This document shows, piece after piece, positions 46,525 to 57,085 of a stretch of 64,000 bases of DNA (position 1 is the stretch's first letter; each line of letters opens with the position of its first letter). Origin of the DNA: Smallanthus sonchifolius (taxonomy: Eukaryota > Streptophyta > Magnoliopsida > Asterales > Asteraceae); assembly GCA_023525975.1 (NCBI GenBank), contig CM042042.1, positions 47,999,880-48,063,879 on the forward strand, read 5' to 3'. Position numbers and translations under genes: made by a program. The notes under the pieces are model-generated. The model had not been told where the DNA came from. It worked only from the letters and a program-made list of their open reading frames with translations, and made no database searches.

Positions 46525-47285
46525 TGCCTATTTCACTTATGTCTATAACATCAAAAGTGTTCCACGACTATAATCGATTTGCTATAAAAGATTAATCTTT
46601 GATTGGATTCTGACTTCTAATTTCTTTTGTAGTGTTCTTCTTGAATAAGCTATTGCCGATTGGAATCAGTTCGGAATTGACGAAGCAATTCTCAGTTCCG
46701 CTTTGGTTTGACGAAGCAATTCTTAGTTCTGATTTTGAAGAACTTGCCGTGCTTGAAAGTAATTTCATTTCTAGCTTCACCTTTCCTGTTTGAAGGTAAT
46801 TTTGAAGCTTTTCTTGTGATATATAATTAGTTATCAATATTCATTAGTTGAGTTATTGATTATGCTTAAAACTTAATGTTTGAAGTTGAATGTTTGATTA
46901 TGCTTCATTATGTTAGTTAATTTGTTTATGCTTGTTTTTTGCCTAATTTGTTTGAAGCTAATCGTTTTTGCTTAATCGTTAGACTCTTGACATTGCTTGA
47001 TTGTCGATTGAAAAACTTATCAGAAGAAATTGATTACGAATATTTTATAATCAGTTTGCAAAGAATAAAGTTAGAAAAATAAACTTAATGCAAATACAGT
47101 TATCCACAGACTAAAAAATATATATAAATACAAAAAAAGGTTACCTCTACCGATTATAAACTTTTTAGTTCATTATTGCGGGTCTCAAACCCGAGTCAAA
47201 AAGGAGGGTTTATAACATCATCTTTGGAAAAGGGCCCCGAATTCTTAGTTCGCTTTAGGCCCCCAAAATGGTTGAGCCGGCCCTG

Positions 47286-48208
47286 GTATGCCTAAGGGCT
47301 ATGTGCTCGAGTATGTGTTATAGGTTAAATTTTAAGGGTGTCGTTTTGGGGTTTGGGTTATTAACATGTAAACTCACTTAGTTTTTTTTTTTTAAATTAC
47401 ATATACTTTCAGGTTTAAATGCAATAAATGAGAGGTAAATCAAGATAAGTCTCAGGATGGATTATCGAATACAATTCATTTGGAGATGTCGGTTGATGCT
47501 ACAAATGTCAACTAAATGGTCAATTGTTATAAAACTAGGATGTTTTGGTTGTGGGTGAAAATTTTGTAAAGGAGTAAAGTTTGACACTTAATAAAGTAAA
47601 ATTATCTCATTAAGGTTTTGTGATAGAAAGATACATGTGTATAATGTGTACACTTGCACCCGACCAATGTGATGATAAACATACGGTGCTAAAGTTTTCC
47701 TAGAATTATCATATCGGGTGGAGGGTAAAGGAGGCTAAACACGTGATATAAAGGATCATTGTATATTTCCTTAAATCTTCATAAAAGACCATTATACATT
47801 ATAAACTTTATGTTTTAAAAAAATATGATATTGTATAAGTTTAAAACTCTGATTTTACTAGTCAACCACAAGAAAAATTATTTTAAGAAGAATAAAAAGT
47901 AACATTCTTTATTTTAATTCACCATCACTCTTGCCATAACATGTTAGTATTTTTACGAAGACAAACCACATTACTTTTCCGTGTTTATTAAGATCATAAA
48001 ACATATTAAGATCGTAACAAAACAGAAGAAAATTGAAAAAAAAAAAACATATTAAGATCCCCGACAGACCCCTGAAGCATCCGGAACTAGAAGTAAAGAA
48101 AACAGTCTCTGAAAAACATTCAACATGTTCAATGCATATAAGACCCTAACACAGAACATAACAAACAATGCACCCATCTAGAAACAGACCCGAATAACTT
48201 GAACCACT
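47286..48208. other. Spacer, includes the 3' UTR of U1-70K
   Basis: No gene recognised. The right few hundred bases probably hold the U1-70K 3' UTR (AT-rich, minus-strand polyadenylation signals possible). Confidence 0.4.
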
Positions 48209-51200
48209 TCAGTACTTGTACTCACGCGAAAGCGACCTGTCAGCTTGCCGAGGCTCACGATCACGATCGCGGTCCTTATCATGTGGATCAGCCCTTCCTG
48301 GTTCATAGTCATCTTCCTCCATCTCATAATAACGATCATGATCATGGCCACGATCTTGATGATCATACCGCTCTTGATCATAGTAGTCGTCATAGCCTCC
48401 CAGATCCCGGTCCGGGTCAACCCGCATATTATTCCCATGTACGGGTTGATCATACATTTCCTCCGGGACACCATGGTCATAACTTTTTTGCCTGTCCCCA
48501 TGCTTGTCTCTCTCATGTCTATCAACCCGATCATATTCGTAGTCCTTATCACGTGACCGCCCACGGTCACGGTCCACATGTTCAACATCACCCTCCCGGT
48601 CCTTGTCATGGTAGCGATCACGGTCACGGCCACTACGGTCCCGATCCCGGTGCGATCGGTCACGGTCGCGATCACTACGGTCTCTGTCCCGGTCTGACTT
48701 CCGATCACGATCCCGATGGTGCCTATGTTCCCGGTGTTCCCTATCCCTTGGCCTATCATGGGACCGCTCCCGAGACTTCTCACGTTCCCTATCCTTAACC
48801 CTTTCACGAGACTTCTCCCTCTCCCTGAGTTATTGCAATAACCAACAATTACAATGAACCCAATATGACTAAAGAGGTATGAGATTAAACAATTATAACA
48901 AAGTATCACCTGTCTCGTTCTTCATGTGCTCTCGGCTCTACAGAACGAGTTGGTCCCCCTGATTGCTGTTGTTCTCTGAACATCATAGATAATCAAGTTG
49001 ACATATTAGGGACAAAGAATAAATAGCGTATTTGATAATCAATATGTAAAACATCTGCAGTTTACACTAATTTATTAACTAGATTTGTACAGAAGCGAGA
49101 TAAGCATGTTTCTATGTTATGACAGTGAGATATTAGTTTTAGAAAAAATAACTTTAATCAATGTAAAATATACCACTAAATAATTAAATGTATATAACAA
49201 ATCTTATTTTACCATTTTATAAAATTGTTTGGTAAAGTAAGCAAGTAACTAATACGAATACCATGCAAAACTTCAAAACAGATTCATACAGAATGATTTA
49301 ACTAATTTTGAGAAATAACCATAGGCATCAAAAGCGAGCGCCTGGAGCGCCTAGGCAGAATAAATGTGCTTTGATTCCTAGGTGATGGTTCAGCTCATCC
49401 GGATTATGGTATTTGAACTTTTAGTACTTACTTTGAACATTTTGTTATTCATGTATTGGAATTACATTTGAATCTCGACTATTTTAGAAGTTTTGGTACT
49501 AATTATATGTTATATGATAGCTTTTCAATACATAATATCTTTTAAATTTCTTTTCATTTAAGAGCGCTTTTTTTTCTCAGGTCGTTGCGCCTTGAGCGCG
49601 CCTAACGCCTTTGACAACTATGAATCTTATGTATAAACCCAACATAAGCCAAACACTAGATTCGGAATTAGCATACCCGTTTTGAATTTCACCTGATATC
49701 AAACTCAAACTCATTGTGATTCCAGGAAAATAAACCAAACACCACATCAGTTAACCATTCAACTACTCCATGGAAAAATTGCATGCAATCAGAATGAAAG
49801 AATTTACCTCCCAGAGTGCCTTTGGTTGACTTCTTCACCACCAACCCTAGTTGTTCCAAGTCCACCACCAAGCCTGCGTGGTCGCCAATTAGGAACTGTT
49901 CTACCACGTTCAACATCCACAAGCACCCTTCGATTATCAATCTTCCTTCCATCCGCTTGCTTATATGCAGCTATACATCATCAAATAAAGCAACCATCAG
50001 ATATACAAATAATGGCATAAAAAGTCGAGGTGACAACCATAGTTGTTAATAGCGAATAGCAATAAATAGCGACAAGTGACCTATATGCTATGTAGCTAAT
50101 AGCGATAAATAGCGACCGCTATTTCATTTTGTAGCGATAAAGTAACATGGCTAAAATACTTGGCACAAATCATCTAAATCTTCATATTCCGGCTCATCAT
50201 CATCATCGCATTCTTTTTTCAATCGGGATACAAAAAAACCCTAATGGGCTCCCTTTTATATTTATCAAGATAATTTAAAAAAAAAGACCGCTATTTATCG
50301 CTACAACCCTTGTAGCGATGCCTAATCGCTACGCTTCGCTATAGCGGTCGCTACGGTCGCTATTGACAACAGGGGTGACAACTCCAACTCATTAGATGAT
50401 CTGGACATGTTTTATGACCCTGACTGTACATTGTGTTCTCGAGTTTGTATTGGAGAGAGAGGGAAAGAGAAGGAAACCTAAAAATGTTGTGTTAGGAGTT
50501 ATATTTTAGGAAGGAAAAGAGGTTTTGTAAGACTTTTTTGAAAGGATAAGGAGAGAGTGAAGAAAAAAGGTTTAAAACTTTTTGTAATGACAAAAATGCC
50601 CTTATTTATCAATTTACATTTCTTTCTCTCCAACTCAAGAACACGAAAACTTACTACCTTTCCTTCCTTTTTTCTCCAACTCAAGAACACAAATAAATGA
50701 ACTAGTTTTTTCTCTTTTCTTTTCTTTTATCTCCTTTTCCATCATTTACTGTTCATTTGAAAATCCAAAATGCAATGGGTGAAGTAGATTAAGCTAAATA
50801 CTTGACTAGAAACACAAGTAAAAAAAGTGGTATAAATATAACCCCACTTATTGTAATCATAACTAGCATGATTATAAAATCTAAAAAAATGGATAAGAAC
50901 GATGTTTGATTGGTCCCCCAACCCACCCATTTTGCCACCTCCAATAAGAAGAGATGCAAAAAAGAAGAATTGAAAAAAGAAAACCTTTCATATCACGTGT
51001 ATGCATGTACTCAATGAAAGCATATCCTCTTGGTTTGTTCGTCTCTTTATCAGCAATCAAGCGAACCTGGAATTCTTTAGAATTAGAGAAAAGACCAGAG
51101 GCATAAAACCCATTTTTTTTTAACAGAGTGTAACTAAATATCCTTGAGTGTAATTAAATATCCTTGATCCAATCTAGTAAGCGACTAAGTGTGGAGTCAT

Positions 51201-54200
51201 GAAAAAGTTAAGAATTGGCAAATTATAAAATCCTAACGCACGGCAGACAGGCACTAAGCCTCAATAGCCGTGCTCACCTTTCAATCAAACGCTTCCCAGG
51301 CAAGATGCATCATCACCATCACTTGCTCAGTTGCACAATAATTTTGGCCAAAACCATGTCTTGAACATACAACCCTTCCCTTACCAGGGATTAATATTTA
51401 GATAAAATGTTACTATAAACGATAGCTATATAAGAATACCAGAAAATCTTCTCAACTTCTGAAACGATTTTGATAGGAGATGCAAATACTGAACTTGGAA
51501 AAAGTAAAACTTCAGTAGCAAGAAATGCAAACACTGAACTTAGAAAAGAAGAGAAGAGATGCACTCCCAATATATTTTACCGAAAAGTTGACAGTCCTCA
51601 TTTGTTGCTGAACTTAGTGGCCAAATGGCATATGTGCATCAATCATCTGCTCACGTAGAATACAGTACAACTGAGGAATATAAAGTACCTCTTACCTTGA
51701 AACTTACTATCCGAATGGTGGCTATAGGATCTACTAGATTACCCAAAATCTCGGATTCTTGAAGTTGTTATTAAATCAGAGATGTAAAAGAGGGGAAGAA
51801 CTAATAGGTTGGGTAAGGTGGGTAGTCAATAATACCTGAGAAACAATTACCGATTTCACTGAACCTCCCACAGATACTATCCAGATTCCAGAGCAAGGAA
51901 AGGCATATGATTTTCTCAAACTTATAGTATGTTTGTACTAAGTACTAACCACTTAAGTGTATTCATATTGACAATGGAAAGTTGCACTTACGGTAGCTCA
52001 AGTTCGTCATTTCAGAATATGATAAAATGTGTCCAAATAATAGAGGTGACGGTTGGCAGACAAAACTTGTCAGCGTTCGTAATTAGTATTTTGATGTAAA
52101 TGCTGAAACTGAACTTTATAATCCACATAAAAACTTTCCCATAAACAATCACTCATTTAAGAGCACAATGTTTTATTTATATATACCATTTATCAAAATA
52201 ATCCCTTCCAGTTACTAAATAACTAAAATATCATAAAATCTGTCAAAACTGTTGCAGAAAAATTTGTTCGCAAGAAAAATTGCTCGTCAGCAAAAATTGA
52301 GTTCTATTTTCACTGAGTCAAAATTTCCAAAAGATTTCTGGCAGACAACAAGAAATAGTTGTTGCCCACTGCCACATGCCATAGTTGTCGCAGGCGCACT
52401 AACGGCACAAAGGGTGAGCATTGGGCCTAGGTGCAAGGCGCTTAAAAAGCGAGGGCCCGAGATAAGTAAGGCGCATAGCATAAGCATACCCATTTCAGAG
52501 AATTTAGACATATTTTAGGCTAGTTTAGGATTTCAGGGTGGTTCCAGGCCATTTTTGGATGTTTCAAACTAGTTAGGCCGGAATCTGAGCAAAAGCTTGC
52601 CGAAGCATCTGGATAACCGCAAGGCATTTTTCCTGCGCCTCGCCTGAGCACCTAGGCGTGCGACGTGCGACGTGCGTAGAGGTCGCCTTTGACAACTATG
52701 ACACATAGCACAAAAAACCAAACCTCTTACCGAACAAAAGGCTATAACCTTGAGCCCCTTTACAGGGTACTCTACAAAACCTACCCGTTTGATGGGACCG
52801 TATGCCTCAAACTCCCTTTTTATTCTGCTCTCTGTTGTCTCATAGTTCTGAAAGTAAAAGAGATCAAATTAATTAAATCAGACATAAAATATAGTAAATC
52901 TAAGGAGCCATCAATAAAAAAACCCGTAGTACTCACAAGTTTAGCAACAAACAACGTCTTGTAAGGATCTCCAGATATATTTGGGTCACTGTTGGGATCA
53001 TCTGCATAAACCACCAATATTTAAGTCACAGATACCTCCTGGAACCCATCAACTAAGAAAGAAAAAAGAAAAAAATATGCCTCCTTACATTTCTCAAGTT
53101 CCTCAGCAGCCTTTTTCGCACCTTCTTCAAGCCGTAGCTGGTGAATCCTAGCCTTCTTTTGGCCCTGACTCACAAGAAGGATGGACAAGAAAACATAAAA
53201 CTGTAAATAAATAGTGACCTTCATAACATCATCCATACTTGTAATAAATGCTCATCTAAACACAAAATGAAACTATAATATATGTTCATTCAAAGTAAAA
53301 AAATTCTTGCTGAAGACTGCTAAAGCAAGCTTTTCAAAACATAAACAGATACCTTTACAGTTTTCACGGGGAGGGGAAAAAAAGAAAAACAATAAATAAA
53401 TTAATAAAAAGAACTCATAAATGGTATATCTGGTTTCTTTTTCTTTCTGTTTCATAATATCTACCACATTGTGATGTAAGTAATGAATTATCATTTTTGT
53501 TTCATCCACAAAAATGCGTATCAATCAAAAGATAACTAAATATGATGGAATGTTCTACATATGTACAGTTTGCTAAATGCAACATCTTACAGGAGTTTCG
53601 CCTTTCTGAACGGGAGGAGCATATTCAGGGTCAGTGGGCTCAGTAAAGTTGCTAACAAACTGCGCCATGCCTTTCAAATGAAAATAAAGGAAAAACAATT
53701 AGATCTTCCAATCATAACGACATCAAAGACCAGCGTACCACTGTATGAGAAAAGTAGAACAACAGAACATAGATAAAATACCTGTGTACGGTGGACATTT
53801 CCTCTTCTCAGGCGGTGGCTTATATTCCAGAGGAGGCCTTGGCTCAAAGAGCTTTAACAGATTATTAGTTAATCCTGTTGGATGACTCTGCCCTATCTGC
53901 AAAACACAAAGTGCTAAAAATCAGAATCAAGTAATCACAGATTAAGATTGAGCAAAGCATCTAAAACTGGAAAGCTAATTATTACCAACTCAACCTCGCA
54001 TCATCTCAGCTCAATAACCTACAATAAATTATTTAAAACTAGTTCTTAAATCTCGATCGGAGCCCTAAGTACAATCAATAGCTAAAATTAAGAACTAGCT
54101 GTTTTCAAATCCAATCGAAAACAGTCAAAACACCAGTTCAATACGTATACTTTAATTCTAGTCACATCAAACAGAAACCTAAATTGCGAAAGACGAGAGT

Positions 54201-54387
54201 AATCAAACTTAAGGCAACGAAACAAAGTCTACAAGCAAACTTCAACCAAAACGTAATCAAAATTAGCGAGTTAAGCATAGAGGTATACCAGCTTCATCTG
54301 CATAAGATTCGCACGATTCTGTTGCTTAGTGCGAGCCTGAACGGCGGCGTTGTTGCCGCGCATGAACGGATCACTGTAATCCCCCAT
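48209..54387 (-). CDS. U1-70K: U1 snRNP 70 kDa protein, U1-70K (10 exons, 474 aa)
   Basis: Exons in coding order: 54289-54387, 53782-53896, 53591-53670, 53089-53164, 52937-53001, 52785-52847, 50985-51066, 49808-49970, 48910-48975, 48209-48824. Phases agree; 1,425 nt. N-terminus MGDYSDPFMRGNN..., then LFEPRPPLEYKPPPEKRK, the U1-70K helix HQLRLEEGAKKAAEELEKYD, an RRM with RNP2 LFVAKL (about 140-145) and RNP1 RGYAFIEY (about 179-186), a Gly-rich linker RRLGGGLGTTR, and a long C-terminal RD/RE/RS-rich tail ending SREYKY. The protein binds stem-loop I of U1 snRNA and contacts SR proteins in 5' splice-site recognition in the nucleus. Intron 6 (51067-52784, 1.7 kb) is the longest and interrupts the RRM between exons 6 and 7; see findings. 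Confidence 0.95.
49320..49622. mobile_element. Miniature TIR element in intron 8 of U1-70K
   Basis: The left CATAGGCATCAAAAGCGAGCG and the right, complemented, CATAGTTGTCAAAGGCG are imperfect inverted ends. Both arms hold GCGCCT-type repeats. 303 bp, intron 48976-49807. No clear target duplication. Confidence 0.6.
50038..50373. mobile_element. Mutator-like MITE with perfect 9-bp TSD in intron 7 of U1-70K
   Basis: Starts CATAGTTGTTAATAGCG, ends CGCTATTGACAACAGG. Flanked by GGTGACAAC at 50029-50037 and 50374-50382; 9-bp duplications are characteristic of Mutator-like elements. Both arms carry many TAGCGATA/TATCGCTA motifs. 336 bp, non-coding. Confidence 0.8.
52380..52700. mobile_element. Miniature TIR element in intron 6 of U1-70K
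   Basis: The left CATAGTTGTCGCAGGCGCAC and the right, complemented, CATAGTTGTCAAAGGCGACC are inverted, with GCGCC/GGCGC motifs inside each arm. 321 bp. The right end lies 84 bp inside the donor side of the long intron 6. Target duplication not resolved. Confidence 0.65.
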
Positions 54388-55645
54388 TTTTTTCAAAACT
54401 GGATCAGAATTTTTACGATTTCAATGTGATATCAGCAAAACGGACATCTACACCGATGAATCTGAACGATACGATGGGAGATGGCGGTGGGGGAGATCGA
54501 TTTCTTAGCAGCGGCTACCTAACGGGGGAACGAGGGTTTTGATGATAGACGACAGATGTACGATACCGGGTCGAATCTTTTGGTAACTCTTTAGCTGAGG
54601 CCTGAGGCCCGAGAGTCACCGATTTGGGCCTTCTAGCTTTATCAAGACCGGCCAATTTCTAAATAATTACACTCGATCGGAGTCTCGGTCCAAAAAGATA
54701 TAGATTAATTAGTTAAACTAGAAAATTTGTTACGCGCTTCGCAGCAAGAACCATACCTTAAACAGTTGAGACGGTGACCTTAATATGACTAACTACAAAA
54801 AGAAACGTGGTTAAATAAATTTTGCCCCATGTTTCAATGTTTCGTGGCAGGATGAGGTCCTTAAACGGTTGAAAGACAGTTAGATAACGGTACGATACTT
54901 TTCAGTCGGTGTCAGTCTCATTCTTTATGGTGTCAGCATGTCACCATTAGTCGATATAACCCACGGTACCTAAAAAATATATTATTTTGAATACGACTCC
55001 TTTTTAAAAAAAAATTATACTGAGATGTAAAAAAAACGTGAAATTTATTAAGGAAAAATCATATTATATATATATATATATATTACAAGGGATAAACTCC
55101 AATTTTTACAAACTTGAGGTGGTAAAAATGGAATTTTACAAAGTTAGAGGTGACTTTTTCCATTTCAATAAAGTTGAAGGGGGAGAGTGGTCGGTGGCAA
55201 ATGCCACCGACACATCCTATTAAGTAGAATGATAATTTTTCTATTATTGTTTTTTCTCCGAAAAACAGTGAAAATGTGAAATGGTTGGTTAAATGTCTTA
55301 AACAAAACTATAAATTAAAATAAGATTTTATAAAATTCTCCTGGTGGTTTTCTACTGATTATAGATTTGCATCACCGTGTTTTTAAAACTCGATAAAGTA
55401 TAATAAAAAAAACTAATTTTGCATGATCTGCCCGAACAAGTCTGGTTTGTCAGCGGAGCACTCTTCACCGTCAAGTTAGAATCATACTTAAGATATAAAA
55501 GTAGACAACTCGTATCGAGTAATGTGATATGTACAAATGAATTTGGATTGATTGGTTTTGGTTAAAACGATTTTTGGTCGGTGTTTAGGTATAGTTACAA
55601 TTTTATACTAGTATTTGGTTTGAATTTAATAATTTATATACTATA
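54388..55645. other. U1-70K 5' region and spacer
   Basis: 54388-54560 is likely U1-70K 5' UTR and proximal promoter. Further right is AT-rich with a TA microsatellite at 55063-55082. No gene seen. Confidence 0.45.
55190..55211. repeat. Perfect 10-bp hairpin, GTCGGTGGCA stem
   Basis: GTCGGTGGCA (55190-55199), 2-nt spacer, TGCCACCGAC (55202-55211). Shares its TCGGTGGC core with the hairpin at 3911-3938. It is followed by CACATCC, where the other has CTCACC. Confidence 0.7.
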
Positions 55646-56086
55646 CTAGATTAAATCCCGTGTATTACACGGGTCGATAAAATATAATATTATATACTTA
55701 GTAATAAAAAAAATTGCATTTTAAAAAACCCGTGTATTACACGGGTTGATAAAATGTAATGTTATATACTTAATAATAAAAAGATTATATTTTTAAAAAC
55801 CCGTATATTACACGGTTTGAATACATTAATTTCTATTTAATATTATTTGACTTGCATCACTATTTAGTTAAAAAAAACATAATTAAATTTCAAAATTTCT
55901 TAAAATAAAAGATAATTTAAATTAAATGTGTTTTATTAGTATAATTAATATTTTTCTTTAAATATAAATTATTATTAAAAAAAAAGTGGTGCATTTAATA
56001 AGAGAGAGAGGCAGGAAAAAAATGGTGAGAAGAGATGTGGAAGCGACACGTGACATATATTATTTTTATTTATTATATAGTATAGA
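55646..56086 (-). mobile_element. Non-autonomous Helitron, copy C, with three terminal hairpins
   Basis: On the minus strand it starts TCTATACTATATAATAAATA (ending at plus 56086) and ends with a CCCGTGTAATACACGGG hairpin, a spacer and CTAG at 55646-55649, next to T. Two more copies of the hairpin (second perfect, third imperfect) follow inward at roughly 71-bp spacing (about 55729 and 55800). Otherwise similar to copy B at 1668-2082. 441 bp, non-coding. Confidence 0.82.
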
Positions 56087-56651
56087 TTTTGTAGTCGGGG
56101 CCCACCTGTCACGCGGTATTATATTCAATGCGATAGTAATGCCATATTTTTGTATGAATGCACTTTCTTATATTTCGCACATATGCACTTGCTACAAGGT
56201 TTGTGTGCAAACATGTTTTTGTTTCTTGAAGAAACAGTCATTTAGGGTGTCAAGTAAAGGTTTTAGAAGATAAAGCTTAAGCTTTATTCCATGAAATTTA
56301 GAGAAAATTTACAGCGCATATGGGAATTGAAAATCTTGAAAACCCACAAATTATATCAAGTGTATAAAAATAATTATGTATTAAGAAGTGATATCAAGAG
56401 CATCAAGAAGGTGGTAATGCTGGTATTTGAAGCAATTTGGTACATTTGGTTTTTATATGTAACATCAATGTCTTTTCAAGTATTTTACAACTTCGGGTTT
56501 ACGAACCTGACCCGTTAACCCAATTACTTACTCAAATGGTTTTTATGTGAGTTTGGGTCTTTGGCAGTTTTCATTTCTTTTGAAAACCGACCTTTTTTAC
56601 CGGAGTTTGAATACCCCTAAACAATTCAAAAGTATTTTCTTAATTAACTTT
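56087..56651. other. AT-rich spacer
   Basis: No gene; short open frames here lack recognisable domains. The right part has GACCCGTTAACCC phrases of a dispersed repeat. Confidence 0.4.
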
Positions 56652-56850
56652 AGAGCATCTGCGATGGGGGCATCCTTGAGAAATTAAGCCCAAGGATGCT
56701 TAGTTGGAAGATAAAGATATATCCTTGGTTACAAAACCCATATGAGAGAATGTGAGAGGAGAAGAAGAGAGAAAATGTATCCTTCAAATGGGTTCCATTT
56801 GCTTATGTGGCTCCATCCTTAAGATGGATGCATTGCTAATGGTCTAGCAC
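56652..56850. mobile_element. Possible MITE, GAGCATCTGCGATGG ends
   Basis: The left GAGCATCTGCGATGGGGGCA is an imperfect inverted match of the right end (complement TAGACCATTAGCAATGCATCC). AGCATCTCCAATGG-type ends are widespread in plant MITEs. About 200 bp, non-coding. Confidence 0.45.
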
Positions 56851-57085
56851 TAATAGAAAAGTTGGTTGTAAAACTTACTTTACCTTTTAGTCATTTGAGA
56901 CTTGTATTCATTGCTTTCAATGTGGCAAAAAACACACACACCACTATCTTGTTTTATTCAACTAATGTGCTAACCACAAATGCTACATTACTCTCTAGAT
57001 TCGCAAAATCAACCTCTTATGTATCAGAGTAACACTAACAGTCTTCTTATCTTTTAACAACATGTGATATACAAGTTTACAACGT

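Larger units (their letters stand above)
44525..47285. mobile_element. Non-autonomous hAT with perfect 8-bp TSD, split by a LINE
   Basis: It starts CAGGGGCGGCCCAATGGGC and ends GAGCCGGCCCTG. GTATGCCT flanks both sides (44517-44524 and 47286-47293). Without the nested LINE (44861-46524 plus one duplicate) the element is about 1.1 kb and shows no transposase. The ends resemble the hAT at 7570-8030, so they belong to one broad family. Confidence 0.88.

Noticed and set aside
48199..48798. A 199-codon open frame on the plus strand rich in His, Pro and Asp
   Set aside because: It is exactly antisense to the Arg/Asp-rich tail of U1-70K; repetitive codons leave the other strand open. No domain is present.
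54718..54760. Possible minus-strand Helitron 3' end (CTAG next to a GCGAAGCGC hairpin)
   Set aside because: The hairpin stem is only about three bases and no matching TC end was found to the right.
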